64,000 bases of DNA from Apiosordaria backusii (lineage: Eukaryota; Ascomycota; Sordariomycetes; Sordariales; Lasiosphaeriaceae): positions 2,852,001 to 2,916,000 of the forward strand of contig JAUKTV010000004.1 of assembly GCA_030549205.1 (NCBI GenBank), given 5' to 3'. The notes under the pieces were generated by a model. It made no database searches and had not been told where the DNA came from. It saw nothing but the letters and a program-made list of their open reading frames with translations. Both the position numbers and the translations under genes were made by a program. This document shows positions 1 through 11,265 of this stretch, one piece after another. The first letter of the stretch is position 1. Each line of letters begins with the position of its first letter.

Positions 1-110
1 GAGAAACTCCTCCATGCGCACAAACTGCTGACTATTTCGCACCGTCACCATCATCATCGAATCAAACTACACAACACATCAACCCCTTTGCACCGAAGCA
101 ACAGATCAGA

Positions 111-254
111 ATGTTTAGAACCATTGGCAACCTCCTGCCAACAATTCTCGTCTGTGGCTTCCTTTACGGTGTTGCAGTCAGAGCTTACGAGAGGGATAGA
201 GATCTGATGGCCGAGCTGACCGAACTCAGAGGATCACTCATTGAGGTGAGTTAG
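111..254 (+). CDS. Small ORF with one N-terminal membrane segment, hypothetical
   Basis: ATG at 111 opens a 47-residue frame beginning MFRTIGNLLPTILVCGFLYG, a hydrophobic stretch of about 17 residues followed by a charged tail (RAYERDRDLMAELTELRG). This is the layout of a small single-anchor membrane or mitochondrial protein. A consensus splice donor (GTGAGT) lies at 246, just before the stop, so the unspliced stop may not be the real end. An AG near 318 would continue the frame for about 17 residues, and a stronger pyrimidine-rich acceptor near 536 would end it after two codons. I do not recognise the family. The gene may be real, but the 3' structure is uncertain. Confidence 0.3.
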   Translation: MFRTIGNLLPTILVCGFLYGVAVRAYERDRDLMAELTELRGSLIEVS

Positions 255-557
255 GGACACGAACCCGCGGCAGGATCTCGCTGGAAGGCCCTCATGCGGA
301 GCAGCCGGAGTCATCAGGAACCCCATTCCTCTTCCCGCGACTATAATTCTGACAACTATGTTATTATGTGATGGGAATACATCTCTGTCTTGCCTATCAA
401 CGGCCACGAGAGCGCCAGAAGCAACAAGGCTTCTTCGCATACACCAAGGGGATATAGAAGTCCCAAACCAATAAGGCTCGGTGTCTATCAATGATACCCC
501 CCCTCTCATCTTTCCTTATTCATCACTTTTCTTTAGCATCCGTGACGCCCTGTCCAT

Positions 558-567
558 CCCCCCCCCC
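558..567. repeat. Poly-C tract, 10 bases
   Basis: Uninterrupted run of ten C on the plus strand. It is one of five C runs of ten or more bases in the window. Confidence 0.9.
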
Positions 568-1396
568 TTGATCGCAACCACGCCCGAGCACCTTCCTCTC
601 TTTTAACAAACCCAACTCAACCAGCAGGAACTCATACAAAGACACCCTATCAAAGCCACTCGGCCGTGACTGTCCAAACCGACAGAGCTGACTGATGACA
701 GACGCGCCCGCACTGACAGTCTAATTGTCCCGCCCATACCTGACGTGCATCTCGTCTCCTTGGTGACAATCTGACCACGAGGTATCATGTAAACGCCTTG
801 ACCGCCGCCTCCCTTCTCGAGCGCACGAGTAATATTGCATGGGGAACAGGTACATAGAAGTTTCCCTGCATTTCACGGACAGTCCAAGTGACAGATGCCC
901 CTCAGGTAGGTAGATGAAATTGAGAGTCTAACAACACATACCAGAGGAAAATTGTCCCGACAACCGCTCTTGATGTTGGTATACAGAGTCAGCTTTTTGA
1001 GCTGAAAGACGTGGACTATGAAATCTATAGAGAGTATATAACTCCGTGGATAAACGATCTCGACTGTTGACTCGGGAAGACAACAGTATATGCCCTCACA
1101 GGTCTTCCAAGCCTGTACTCACGGGAACTATCTACCACAGCCCATCTCAGTGTGATTTGGATGCCGATCGAGTTATCCTTATAGATATATAGAGTTCTCC
1201 CTGTGAGTCTCTATAACTGGGTGTGCAGTCTCGATTAGTTTGCCCATGGCGTGATATGGTGCTAACGTTACCCTTCACCCCTTCCGGCCACTTGAGCAGC
1301 GACAAGAGGTCCCACTGACAGACTTTCAAGCTGGTGAAAGGCATTTCACTTACAGTGGCACTAGGAAGGTGACCCATTGAACGAAATACCAAAGAT

Positions 1397-1660
1397 TTAG
1401 AAGAAGGAGGTGTTGTTCAACAAAGTAGAAGAAGAATGGAGTGATACCGGCATAACCTCATGATAAACCATCGCATAAGGATTCTCCATGTTGGTAGGCA
1501 TATCAACGCTGTTGAAACCTGGGGTTGTTGGGTCAGTAGCCTTTAATTCCTTCGTAAGCTGTGGTATACGGATCCCACCCATGTTAGCAGGCACCTCAAC
1601 GCCATCAAATCCTGGCGTTGCTGGGTCAATACTTCTAACTCTCTCCATGTTCATCATCAT
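1397..1660 (-). CDS. Candidate small protein with a duplicated DPxTPGF motif
   Basis: An 87-residue frame begins at a run of three ATG codons with a stop three codons upstream. It carries the same 16-residue motif twice, 31 residues apart: D-P-A-T-P-G-F-D-G-V-E-V-P-A-N-M and D-P-T-T-P-G-F-N-S-V-D-M-P-T-N-M. Codon comparison of the two copies shows several third-position synonymous changes, and the replacements are conservative (D/N, E/D, V/M, A/T, G/S). That pattern suggests past selection on protein rather than random duplication. There is no signal peptide and no dibasic processing site between copies. I do not recognise the family. It could be an exon of a larger gene or a decaying gene. 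Confidence 0.3.
   Translation of the reverse strand: MMMNMERVRSIDPATPGFDGVEVPANMGGIRIPQLTKELKATDPTTPGFNSVDMPTNMENPYAMVYHEVMPVSLHSSSTLLNNTSFF
1488..1627. repeat. Diverged direct repeat, two copies, period 93
   Basis: Copies at about 1488-1534 and 1581-1627 align without gaps and differ at roughly a third of positions, many of them transitions. The period is a multiple of three, which keeps the minus-strand reading frame. Confidence 0.7.
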
Positions 1661-4600
1661 GCACTGTCATCTGATGCACGGAATTTTCTCCATGGCTTAC
1701 ATGGAATCCGGAGAACTTCCCCATCCCCAGGTTTTGGTTCTCTCCATGAGAATGCCAGGTTCTTGCTTTGATGCTTTGGTCAGAGGTTTCTGAAGTATCC
1801 GCCAGGAGAGAGTCATGTTTTCTTGGCGGACGAGAGGTGAGGACGTGAACAAGTTTGGGGTTAGAAATCTGTCAGCGGGATTCCCAACAAAGAGGTGAGG
1901 TTATCCCAAGCTCCACACGAAGAGCTGGAGGTCTTGGTATGGAGTACTATGTACTTCTGGGCATCTCATGTTTCTCATGCAGCTACCGGCACCCCTGTCC
2001 TGCTGTGGGCTCAACAAGGTTCAGGGATCGATTGCTAAAGCCGGCGAGGATGGGCCCGGATTCAGTAGGAGAAAGCTCGATGCCTCGACCACTTGGCGTT
2101 TGTAAAGAATATTTCGAGGTGTCTTGGCTTCATGGGCAGGATGTTGAGCATGTGAGGGAATGCCATGGTGAATTTTTGCTGTGTGGTCTGGTTTTTTTGA
2201 TTTGGTGTTGTTGTGGGATGGGTCGAGCTACTGGAAGATCCCCAGGTCCCAAGGAAACACTGCGCAATGCCGCAGTGCATGATGCATATGCGAATACCTG
2301 GGCCGATGGAGACTGGAAGTCGAGTTCGTGAGTCTTTGGGCTCCTATCTGTCGATCTCGGTGTGAAGTGAGGAATAAGTGATGCTGGGTTATCATGTTGA
2401 AGGGCTGAGACAGACTTTGTTCTGTTAGTGTGTTAGCGTATTAGTGGGGATTTTCGACACACCTTGTATCTCACCGAGGTTCAGACCTACCCATCCACTC
2501 CATGAGAACCCTTCTGCGTAGACTTCAGGTCAGCAAAGCCCAGCTGCCGACTGTGCTTTGGTTTCGATTACCAAGCACCTTGGCGTATACAGATAATAAG
2601 CCCGAAATGCAAGCCCAAACTGAACAACCACAAATCCTGCATTTCTTGGATTTCTGCTGATGGACAAGAAATCGGAGGGGAAAGAGGGGCAAATCTTAAC
2701 GCCGCAAGATAACTCACACAACGCAGTGATATCTGAGAATAGAAGGTAGAGAGAGCCCACATGTGGCTGTCGCAAAGGGCCGAATTGATCAGGCATTTCA
2801 GAAGCTTGGGCGATATGGACCCTAACCCTCCGATAATGAAACTACTGCGTAGTTGGTGATCTGACGTCACTGCAGGGAACCCCACAACCCGAACGATATC
2901 CAAGAGCAGACAAAGTACAGCATACGACACAAGCATCAAATCTCATGTGAGGCTCGTAAAACAATAGTCTCTTTGCTTTACGTTTAGTATCGGGCGGATT
3001 GTCACGGTCAGGCCATGATTCCGTTGGTCGCTTCGCTGTCGTGAAGGAGCATCGACCTTGACTAAAGCCACTGCCTATTGCGGAAGGTGTCTTGAAACTG
3101 TAACAACCCGCCTTTTTCCGCTCCACCCTCGCACTTTCAGCCGTTACATTCTCACCACCAACCCGCATGCTGTTTGCGCGACCGACGCTGTGATTATACG
3201 GCCGCTGAAAGAAGAAGGCAGCCATACAGGACGAGATAATTACCATGGGATCAGCCGATCCCTCTCGCTTCCACACCCTCAACCTTCCACAGCCACCACA
3301 AAAGATAACGACTGCACGACAGCACCGTAAGCACAATATACCTGCAGAGGGGATGCAACAGCGTGACATTTTCACTTTTTGATTGCAACAGCACCCGCAT
3401 CTGACATCCGTTGGCCATCTGTGCCAAGCGGTCCTGATCATGAGGTCCCCTGTCTCAGACTTTTCGGGTTCCGCAGTGGTTGTTCCACCCAACCACCAGG
3501 TACGCTCCCGCGCTCATCGGTCTACGGTGAGTAGGTGAAGCTATTGGACGAAACCGTTCACAAATACCGAGAAATACCTCGCATTCAGAGGAATTCCAGA
3601 ATTCTATTGGGCAATGGCTGGAATGCGTTTTTCGTGGTTTCTTGCTGGTGGGCCGAGGTGGTTTCTGTGTGTCGTCGTTGAAGTACTGTTTAGGAAGGAG
3701 GGAAAATAATGGATTGCCTACGGCCTAGGAATCCTGGATACAAAGGCGCACACCGGAAAGCTGGTACGCTGTTTTCGGGCCACCACCGCCGCCGTGTCTT
3801 GCTCGAATTGATCATCATCACGGGTAGCAAGAAGATGGTGCAATCCGAGTGATAACTGAGAACGCGCAAATAAGCTTCCCGAGCCGCGTTGACCAGCCGT
3901 CATCCCAACGTTCGGGTCTTTTGTTGCGCCAATCAACAGGAGGAGGCAAAAGTTCTCGAAGCCCGTATCGAAACGTTCATCCCAAAGAAAAGACTAGGAA
4001 GATATCACATGGCAACCGTCCCGTTTGTCCAAGTGTTCACTACCCCATCGACGATCCTTTCATCAAGCCCAAGAACGTACCGGGAACCTTCGCGCCTTCA
4101 CTATTCCCGGGCCCCGTGACCTGTCTCCGTGATGCTCCGGCGCTTGTGATGGTGAGGATGAGCCCTAGATCCTTCAGATATCTGGACTTGTCGCATAACG
4201 GCGTCTGGTCCGGCCGGCATGCTCTCCGTGGGGCGACTTGTCGTCGGCCGGTTCCTTTCAGGGTTGCCACACCTCGGCGTTCATGTCGTTGTTTTTTCGC
4301 TGACGGCCCCCCGGGAGTGGGTCCCAGCACGATCCGGCGCGGGCATTGGTGCCAAGAAGCTCGGCATGGACGATCTAGGAAGTTCCTCTCAGACAATGCC
4401 CGACCCCTGGTCATTTTCCCAGTCCCTTGTGTCCTCTAAGATGGTTCAAGACATTCATGGGAGCTTGTGCCGACTTGTCTTTGCGCCTCGTCGCTCAGCA
4501 GCGCGCAGCCAAGCGGCAGAGGCGCGCGGGAGAAAGCTTCGCCAAAACATGGAGCGCATGGCGTTGCTCGGCATGTCGGCACTTGTCTTGAGACGTTCAC

Positions 4601-5128
4601 AATGTAAGACAAACGTATACCAGACTGGCACAGTGAGCACCCAATGCGTGGGAAGCATGAAAAAGACGGAAACAGCGTTTGGATTCGATCAATTGGGGAA
4701 ATTCCTCGTGTGTATCACCCCTCTATCAGGTCATGGATCGCCGATAGCATGATGCCGTTTCGTCGAAGGAGGGGGCGGGTCGTCGTTGAGTGGAGGGGAA
4801 AACGGCAAGCAACCCGTTGTTCATCTATCTCTTGGCACTCTTGGTCCATCTGGGAAGGTGGCAAGCCATCCCAAGACAGAGCACTTTCCAGAGGCGGGCA
4901 TTGGTGGGCATCCCTTCCCTGTCTATGGTCCGTTGTCCCTCGTCCGGGAGCAGGAATACTATTCGATCCAGAGCAAGTGCGGAGACTCGACCACTCAACC
5001 CCTCGGTCGCTCCTTCCCCAGATTGCTCCCCCATGGAAGGTAGGGCAGGGAGGGCAGGTGCGGCAGGAGCCCACGCAGTGCTCGCTTACCACACGACAGG
5101 TTGGCCGAAAATGATTGCTCCCGGGTCA

Positions 5129-5137
5129 TATATATAT
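5129..5137 (+). promoter_or_regulatory. TATA-like element upstream of the peptide transporter
   Basis: The alternating tract TATATATAT lies about 150 bases before the transporter start codon, a plausible core-promoter distance for a filamentous fungus. No transcription start was mapped. Confidence 0.4.
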
Positions 5138-5285
5138 CTGCCACGCTGCCGTTTTGGTCCTCATACACGGCAGGCTCAAGCATCTCTCTCCATCCACCGT
5201 GCACCCAGCGACCTTCTGGCCGCTCTCCCAAGACAAGGCACCACCCGAGGGTTCAAGACAGAGAGCTTCACTATCACGACCCAGC

Positions 5286-7185
5286 ATGGCGTCCGACCCG
5301 ACAAGCATCGCCGTGAGCGACGATGTCAAGGCCATGGTGCAGGACAAGGAGGCGGCCGGCTTGGCCCCCGTCCTCAGCAGCACCGCCGAGGACGACGATC
5401 TTGGTATCAGCGCCGACGGCAGAGCTCCTACCGAGGAGGAGCTTCACACCCTTCGTCGTGTTCCTGACAAGATCCCCTGGAGCATCTATACCATCGCCTT
5501 CGTCGAGCTGTGCGAGCGTTTCTCGTACTATGGTACGACTGCCGTCTTCACCAACTTCATTCAGCAGCCGCTGCCACCGAATTCCGAGACAGGTGCCAGT
5601 TACAACATCGAGACTGGCCAAGCTGGTGCCCTCGGCTTGGGTCAGCGAACCTCCTTCTCTCTGACCACCTTCAACGCCTTCTGGCAGTACACCATGCCTC
5701 TGTTTGGCGCCTACGTCGCCGACAGCTGGCTCGGTCGTTACAGAACCATCGGTACCGCCCTCGGCATCGATATCATCGGTCACATTCTTCTCATCATCTC
5801 TGGTCTTCCCCCTGTTATCAAGAACCCCAACGGTGCGCTCGCTGCTTTCACTCTCGGTATCATCACCATGGGTGTAGGTACCGGTGGTTTCAAGCCCAAC
5901 GTCAACCCCCTGATTGTTGAGCAACTTGACCTCGAGAGAATGACGATTCGCACCCTGCCGACTGGTGAGCGCGTCATTGTTGACCCCGCCGCTACTGCGT
6001 CTCGCGTCTACCACTACTTCTACCTCTTCATCAACCTCGGTGCTCTCGCTGGTCAGCTCAGCATGGTTTACTGCGAGCACTATGTTGGCTTCTGGCTCTC
6101 GTACACCCTCCCCACCATCATGCTGTGCTTCTGCCCCTTGGTTATGCTCTGGGGTCGCAGGCGCTACAAGCGTGTCCCGCCCGCCGGCTCTGTGCTCGGC
6201 CGCGCCTTCAAGATCTTTGCTCTTGCCAACAAGGGCCGGTGGTCGCTCAACCCCGTCAAGACCTACAAGAACCTGCACGATGGTACCTTCTGGGAGAACG
6301 TCAAGCCCTCTAAGATTCAGAACAAGCCCAAGTGGATGGACTTCAACGATGCCTGTAAGTCTTTTGTGATACCATTTCCTGCTCAACACACCAACTAACA
6401 TGAATTCAGGGGTTGATGAGGTTCGCCGCGGGTTCAATGCCTGCGCTGTCTTCATGTGGTATCCTCTCTTCTGGCTCTGCTACAATCAGATCAACAACAA
6501 CTTGATCTCGCAAGCTGCCACCATGAAGCTCGGCGGTGTCCCCAACGATGTCTTGACCAACCTGAACCCCTTCGCTCTTATCATCATGATTCCCCTCATG
6601 GACACCCTTGTGTTCCCCGCCCTTCGCAAGCTCCGCATTAACTTCTCTCCCATCAAGCGTATCGCCGCCGGTTACTTTGTTGCCGCCAGTGCCATGATCT
6701 GGGCCTGCGTTCTGCAGTACTACCTCTATAAGAAGAGCGAGTGTGGCAACTATGCCAGCGGTGAAATGATGGGCCCTGATGGAGAGATGGTCGGCTGCCC
6801 CAATGTTGAGATCAGCGTCTGGGCTCAGACCGGCTCCTACGTCCTCATCGCCTTCTCCGAGATCTTGGCTTCCATCACCAGTTTGGAGTATGCCCACTCC
6901 AAGGCTCCCGCCAACATGCGCTCCATGGTCCAGTCCGTCTGCCTGTTCATGAACGCCATCTCGTCTGCTATTGGGTTCGCGTTGGTGCCCCTTGCTGGCG
7001 ACCCGCTCCTCGTCTGGAACTACGGTGTCGTTGCCATTGCTGCCACCGTTGGTGGTATCTGCTTCTGGCTCCAGTTCCGCGGCCTCGATGCTCAGGAAGA
7101 CCAGCTCAACATGCTTCCCAAGGGAGATGTTGGTGGCAAGGTTGCCGAGCCCGAGGTCTACGAGAAGAAGGACTCGGTTGCTTAA
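5286..7185 (+). CDS. Di/tripeptide transporter, PTR2 (POT) family
   Basis: This is a proton-coupled peptide importer of the plasma membrane, POT/PTR2 family, that brings di- and tripeptides into the cell as a nitrogen source. The start at 5286 (MASDPTSIAVSDDVK) is the first ATG before the conserved region. One 55-base intron (6355-6409, GTAAGT...TTCAG) splits a Trp codon, giving 614 residues, normal for fungal PTR2. The N-terminal 60 residues are acidic and cytosolic. The first helix carries the family signature E-x-x-E-R-F-x-Y-Y-G (ELCERFSYYG), followed by the PTR2 motif around FGAYVADSWLGRYRTIG and then hydrophobic helices typical of 12-TM transporters. The gene looks intact. A TATA-like element sits about 150 bases upstream, and the next gene is on the opposite strand with convergent ends. 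Substrate range cannot be read from the sequence. Confidence 0.93.
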
Positions 7186-8149
7186 ATAAAGACAAGTCTT
7201 ACTTCCCCTCTTGTTCTTTCTTTAGGCCTGCGCTCTATTGGGCCGCAGTATATATCCATTATTAGGGTGATATATACTGGTTAATGAATTTATTGTGTTT
7301 GATGAGAATCGCGGTCATGTGTAGGGATCTGATGGGGAAACATTTCATGATATACCCCCCCCCCATTGGATGCATGGGCCGGGTATCTCTGGGTAATGTT
7401 ATGAGGAAGGGAAGCTGGGATGGGATGTCAGGGATGGAGATGGGGATAGGGATCGGGAAATTTCTTTTTCATACGAGTCTTTGATACCAAACTATCCGGC
7501 TTTAGAGCCTACCTGGAAAATAAACCAGATTTAAAGTATTTATCGCTTTGCCATGGACTACGTGTGAAGTGAAATGCGAAAGATATTGACTGGTGTCATA
7601 GAAGTAAGACAACGCATAGTAACAATGTAAACCATGCTTTTTTAGAAACATCGGCCATGCCTTGGAAGATGATCGAAGATCAAGTTTGCTATTCTTCAAC
7701 TCCCTAGTAGGTAGACAGCTTCGTTCCATGATCCCAACCCAGCGATCGACTTTAAGCCACAAAAAAAACCAAAAGGGTATCATTTCTCCCAAGGTATCCG
7801 GTCTCCATCCCGTATCCCGTTGCCCCGATCAACCCCAGCCAAAAAGCAGATCATTCTGAGAGACTGTTGCCAGACTTCAAACCTCTTTCCTAGCACTTCC
7901 TTCCAGCTACTAGGGAAAAAGAAAAATAAACCTGAAAGCAACGCCTCCTTTTTGCCGCCTATGTGCCATGTCATTACCAATCGTGATGCCTAGAAGCTCC
8001 AGTATAATCCAACCAACCACTTATTCAAAAGTCCAATGCCTTCAAAATGCTGAATTGAACGCAATGAAGCAAAACAATGCCAAGCGCAATGCATAAGTAG
8101 GTATATTTTTCCCTTCAAAAAAAAACAAAATTTCAATCCTTCAAAATCG
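7186..8149. other. Convergent 3' region between transporter genes
   Basis: This is 3' flanking sequence for two convergent genes. It holds a C10 run (7355-7364) and AT-rich stretches. AATAAA occurs at 7185-7190, overlapping the transporter stop, too close to be its obvious poly(A) signal. I see no gene. Confidence 0.6.
7355..7364. repeat. Poly-C tract, 10 bases
   Basis: Ten consecutive C in the 3' flank of the peptide transporter. Confidence 0.9.
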
Positions 8150-11100
8150 TCATATCCATCCCAGGTAGATTCCTCTCCCAAGGCGACAGCTGTATCGACT
8201 CTGACGACCCCGCCCTTTCTCTATTTTTGCCTGGCGGTGGTACTGCCCCCCTTCCGAAGATGAGATTCCCGAAGGCTCCTCCTCTTTTTCGTTTTGTTTT
8301 TCTTTTTCCTTGCCACTCCCCCGTCTCCCGCTCTCCTCGCAGTATTCCACCTCTGGCCTTTCCCCTCCCGCCGTTGCCGCTGTCCCCCTCCTGAGCTTGA
8401 CAATATTCAACCTTCCCAATAAACTCCTTTCCCTCTCCTTTCCCGGGCCGTTTGGTTTATCATCATCATCATCATCGTCCCACCGAACAACAAAATCCAC
8501 CATCCCCCTCCCATCCCTTTGCAACCCCAACAGCGCGGGGTATAGAAAACTGCAACCGAGCAACACCAGCACGGGGATCCCTACGGCAAGTTGATAGTTC
8601 AACCTCTTCCCCTCGTTAGCAATGGCATAAGAAACAAACGGCCAAAACATCGGGCCTGACGCGCCCATAGTTAGCCAGGCAGCCGCTCTTTTGGTCCTCG
8701 CTCCTTGACCTCGCAACCCTAAGCTGAAAACCAACGGCCAGATGGGGCCTTCGGAGAAGAAAAACAACATGAGGGGTATGGCGATGAGGTTGGGGTTGCT
8801 GGTTCGTGGGAGCACGAGGGTGATCAGGGCGAAAGTGGCAGAGAAAAAGATTGATAGAGTGAGGATTGTTCGAGGGCCGGGGAGGAGGCGGCAGTTGGGA
8901 TGCTTAACGGAGAGGTAGACCACCCCGGCGGCGACGAAGCGGGATAGTGCGAAGGCGGTGTGGGCGATGAGGAGGTAGTTCAAGACGGAAAATTGGAGGC
9001 CGAGAGGGCGGTAGCTGTCTCTTGCCGAGACGGGGTAGACGAACGACGCGATGAGCTGGTGGAAGAAGATGGACATGTTTTCTTGGGTGGCTACATAGCA
9101 CCACTGAGCCAGGACCGCGAAGAAGATCGTCCAGTTTCTTAGTTTGAAGCCGCACAGTGAGCGCTTCTTGGGGTTGACGGGGAGCTTGGAGGCTAGCTCG
9201 GCGAGTTCTCTGTCGGACACTTCAGGCAGTGGCATGTAGTAGAAGTATAAGGCAAGGAGGACCGACAAGAGGGTGACGCCTAGGTAAGTCCATTGCACGT
9301 CGACCAGGGTTGCGTTTATCGAATTCTCGGATTGGTTCTCCTCATCTTTTAGTTCAAGCGTGCGGAAGAACACATTGTTGGCGAGCAGACCGGAGAGCAC
9401 GCTGCCCACTGCTTGGACACCCTGCGCTAGAAGAAGCCTGAGATCGCCGTATTCCGGGGGACCGCACAGGATCAGAAATGGGTTGGCGGCTGTTTCGAGG
9501 ACTGCTAACCCGAACCCGACGACGAAGGAGCTGACCATAAACCCCCCGTAAGCGGTCAGGACTGCCCCCGGCCAAAACATGATAGTGCCGGTGCCGTATA
9601 TTAGTAACCCAACGATAAACGTTGTCTTGAAGCCCCCTACCGCCTCGATCGAAGGGCGGTCCCGCTTTCCGGAGCGGCGGTGTTCGTCATGCCGTAGGAG
9701 CCACTCCCCCACGAGGAGAGGTCCAAAGAAATAACCGCCGCCGAAGTACACTGATGTTAGACCCAGAGTCTGAGCCATTGACATATCCGCCACATCCGCA
9801 ATAACATTATTAAGCGTATTGAGCAGGCCGTACGAGAATCCCCAGAGGAAAAAGAGGATGCAGACGATGGTGCAGTACTTGAACGACTCAGCTGCGCTGG
9901 TCCTGAGCATGCTTTTTGGCTTCTTCATGTTGACAAAGCCAAAGTAGACAGCCGTCGCCGTGATGACCGACTCTCGATGGGGAGGCGGGACGTGGTTCAC
10001 ACTATGAGCCATCGAGACTCTCCTAGACGAGGGCCCCCCAGAACCGGCGACATCAGCTAAAAAGTCTCTAATAGAGATTTCCTCAGATGACCGCTCATCT
10101 GGTGGGGTGATCACAAAAGCCGGTGGCTCGCCCTCTCTATTCGGCTGCCCGCCATCAACCTCATCCGCCGCCTCTCTCGCCCCATTATTAGTATTGTTAT
10201 TCTTGGACCGCGAATGCTCATCCCCGGTAAACGTGCTGCTCCGTCTCGTGGCATTCGGATCATACAGCATCGCCGGCAAGATCCTAACAATCAGCGGCTT
10301 CAGCGTCGGGACACAAGCGCACGTGATCCCCACGTTGACCTCCACAGCCGACCACATCAACGACAGCGACGCATTCCACGAGAATGAGGGGCTCTGTCCA
10401 AACATGGCGTTCCGATTCGACGAGGAACTCAACGCCGTGACGTCAATCGCCTTCTGCAGGTAGTATATCCTGACCACATCCACAATCGTGACGAAAATAC
10501 CCAGCGAGAAGGTCAAGATCAGAATGATCTTTTGCCTCGGTGGCAGCCGCATGCTCGTAAGAACTGGGATGGGCAGCGCCAGGATCGCCAGATCGGTCGT
10601 GACGTTAACAGGAGCCGAACAGATAAACTCGGTGAGCAGCGGGATACACCTGATCGGGTTGACGTTGACATCCCAAGCCGCCGCAACGGGGTTGCACTGG
10701 AAGATGTTCATAAACGTGAGTATCACCCCCGCCAAGTTCACCACTCCAAGCACCCCCCACGAAGCCATCCTCAGGATCTTTTGCGTGTTCTTCGCCAACC
10801 TCAAATAAAACACCAAAACGGAAGACTTGGTCGCCATGAGAGCTGGGTTCTGTCATCATGTTAGCCAATCCCTTTTTTAGCCCCCATTTCTTAGGTTGTC
10901 CCAGAACTCACATAAAGAATGCTAAAAACATATTCACACATCCTCAACCCGGGCAGCTCCCAGTCCTCAATATTCTTGCCATGCCTCCCCAACCCCTTCT
11001 TCGTCCCAAAGATGATACTCAAGCTCAGAAACAGCGTGATCAACCAGGCAAGCACCATGATGTAGTCATCGGCCCCGAACCTCCTGACGATGCCAATCCG

Positions 11101-11265
11101 TGAGACCATCCGCGCCGCGACAAACACCGAGGCGAGTATCAGCGTGGCCGCCGTCACAGCCAAGACCGCGGGTCCCCTATCTGCGTCTTCATCCTCTGCT
11201 GACTGCTGCGCTGAGCTATTTGTCTGTCTGGCACAGACGTCGTGGTAGCCACAAGGTGTCGACAT
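8150..11265 (-). CDS. PTH11-like (SAT4) receptor fused to a FucP-type MFS transporter
   Basis: One gene encodes two membrane modules. Start ATG at 11265 (MSTPCGYHDVCARQ). Intron 10911-10850 (GTGAGT...GACAG, 62 bases) joins phase 0 to phase 0, giving 1,017 residues. Residues about 25-305 are a fungal SAT4/rhodopsin-type seven-helix domain as in PTH11-like receptors, with FGADDYIMVLAW, LMATKSSVLVFYLRL and a last helix ending in TLKPLIVRILPAML. A polar linker of about 130 residues follows, ending in YFGFVNMKKPKSML. Residues about 440-900 are an MFS domain of the L-fucose permease (FucP) type, shown by LFFLWGF and LETAANPFL. The Glu matching E. coli FucP Glu135 is present (about residue 570), but the position matching Asp46 is Asn (about 462). 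An acidic and basic tail of about 120 residues ends the protein. The fusion frame has no stop and no obvious intron at the junction. The inferred role is a plasma-membrane sugar sensor or transceptor. I recall similar joined predictions in other fungi but cannot verify them. Two genes mis-joined is the main alternative. Confidence 0.82.

Larger units (their letters stand above)
255..5285. other. Gene-poor stretch left of the peptide transporter
   Basis: No recognisable gene was found in about 5 kb. It contains a ten-base C run (558-567), a diverged tandem duplication in a small minus-strand frame (1397-1660), and a CRE-like palindrome TGACGTCA at 2862-2869 with no assignable gene beside it. 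From about 3,850 to 5,110 many long overlapping frames occur on both strands, which reflects base composition. None shows a domain or a convincing splice structure. Confidence 0.5.

Noticed and set aside
2842..3492. 216-codon minus-strand frame rich in Cys and Arg
   Set aside because: No recognisable domain or signal peptide. Its cysteines are irregularly spaced and no splice structure extends it, so it is probably random.
3849..5110. Several long overlapping frames on both strands
   Set aside because: They overlap each other in all frames, are Arg/Ser/Pro-rich and have no family features, as expected from local base composition.
5274..6455. Open frame of about 390 codons on the minus strand
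   Set aside because: It lies antisense to the peptide transporter and has Glu/Val/Gly-heavy composition with no domain. It is a shadow of the GC-rich third positions of the real gene.
8452..8482. (ATC)n-type repeat
   Set aside because: It encodes the Asp run in the C-terminal tail of the receptor-transporter gene and is not an independent element.
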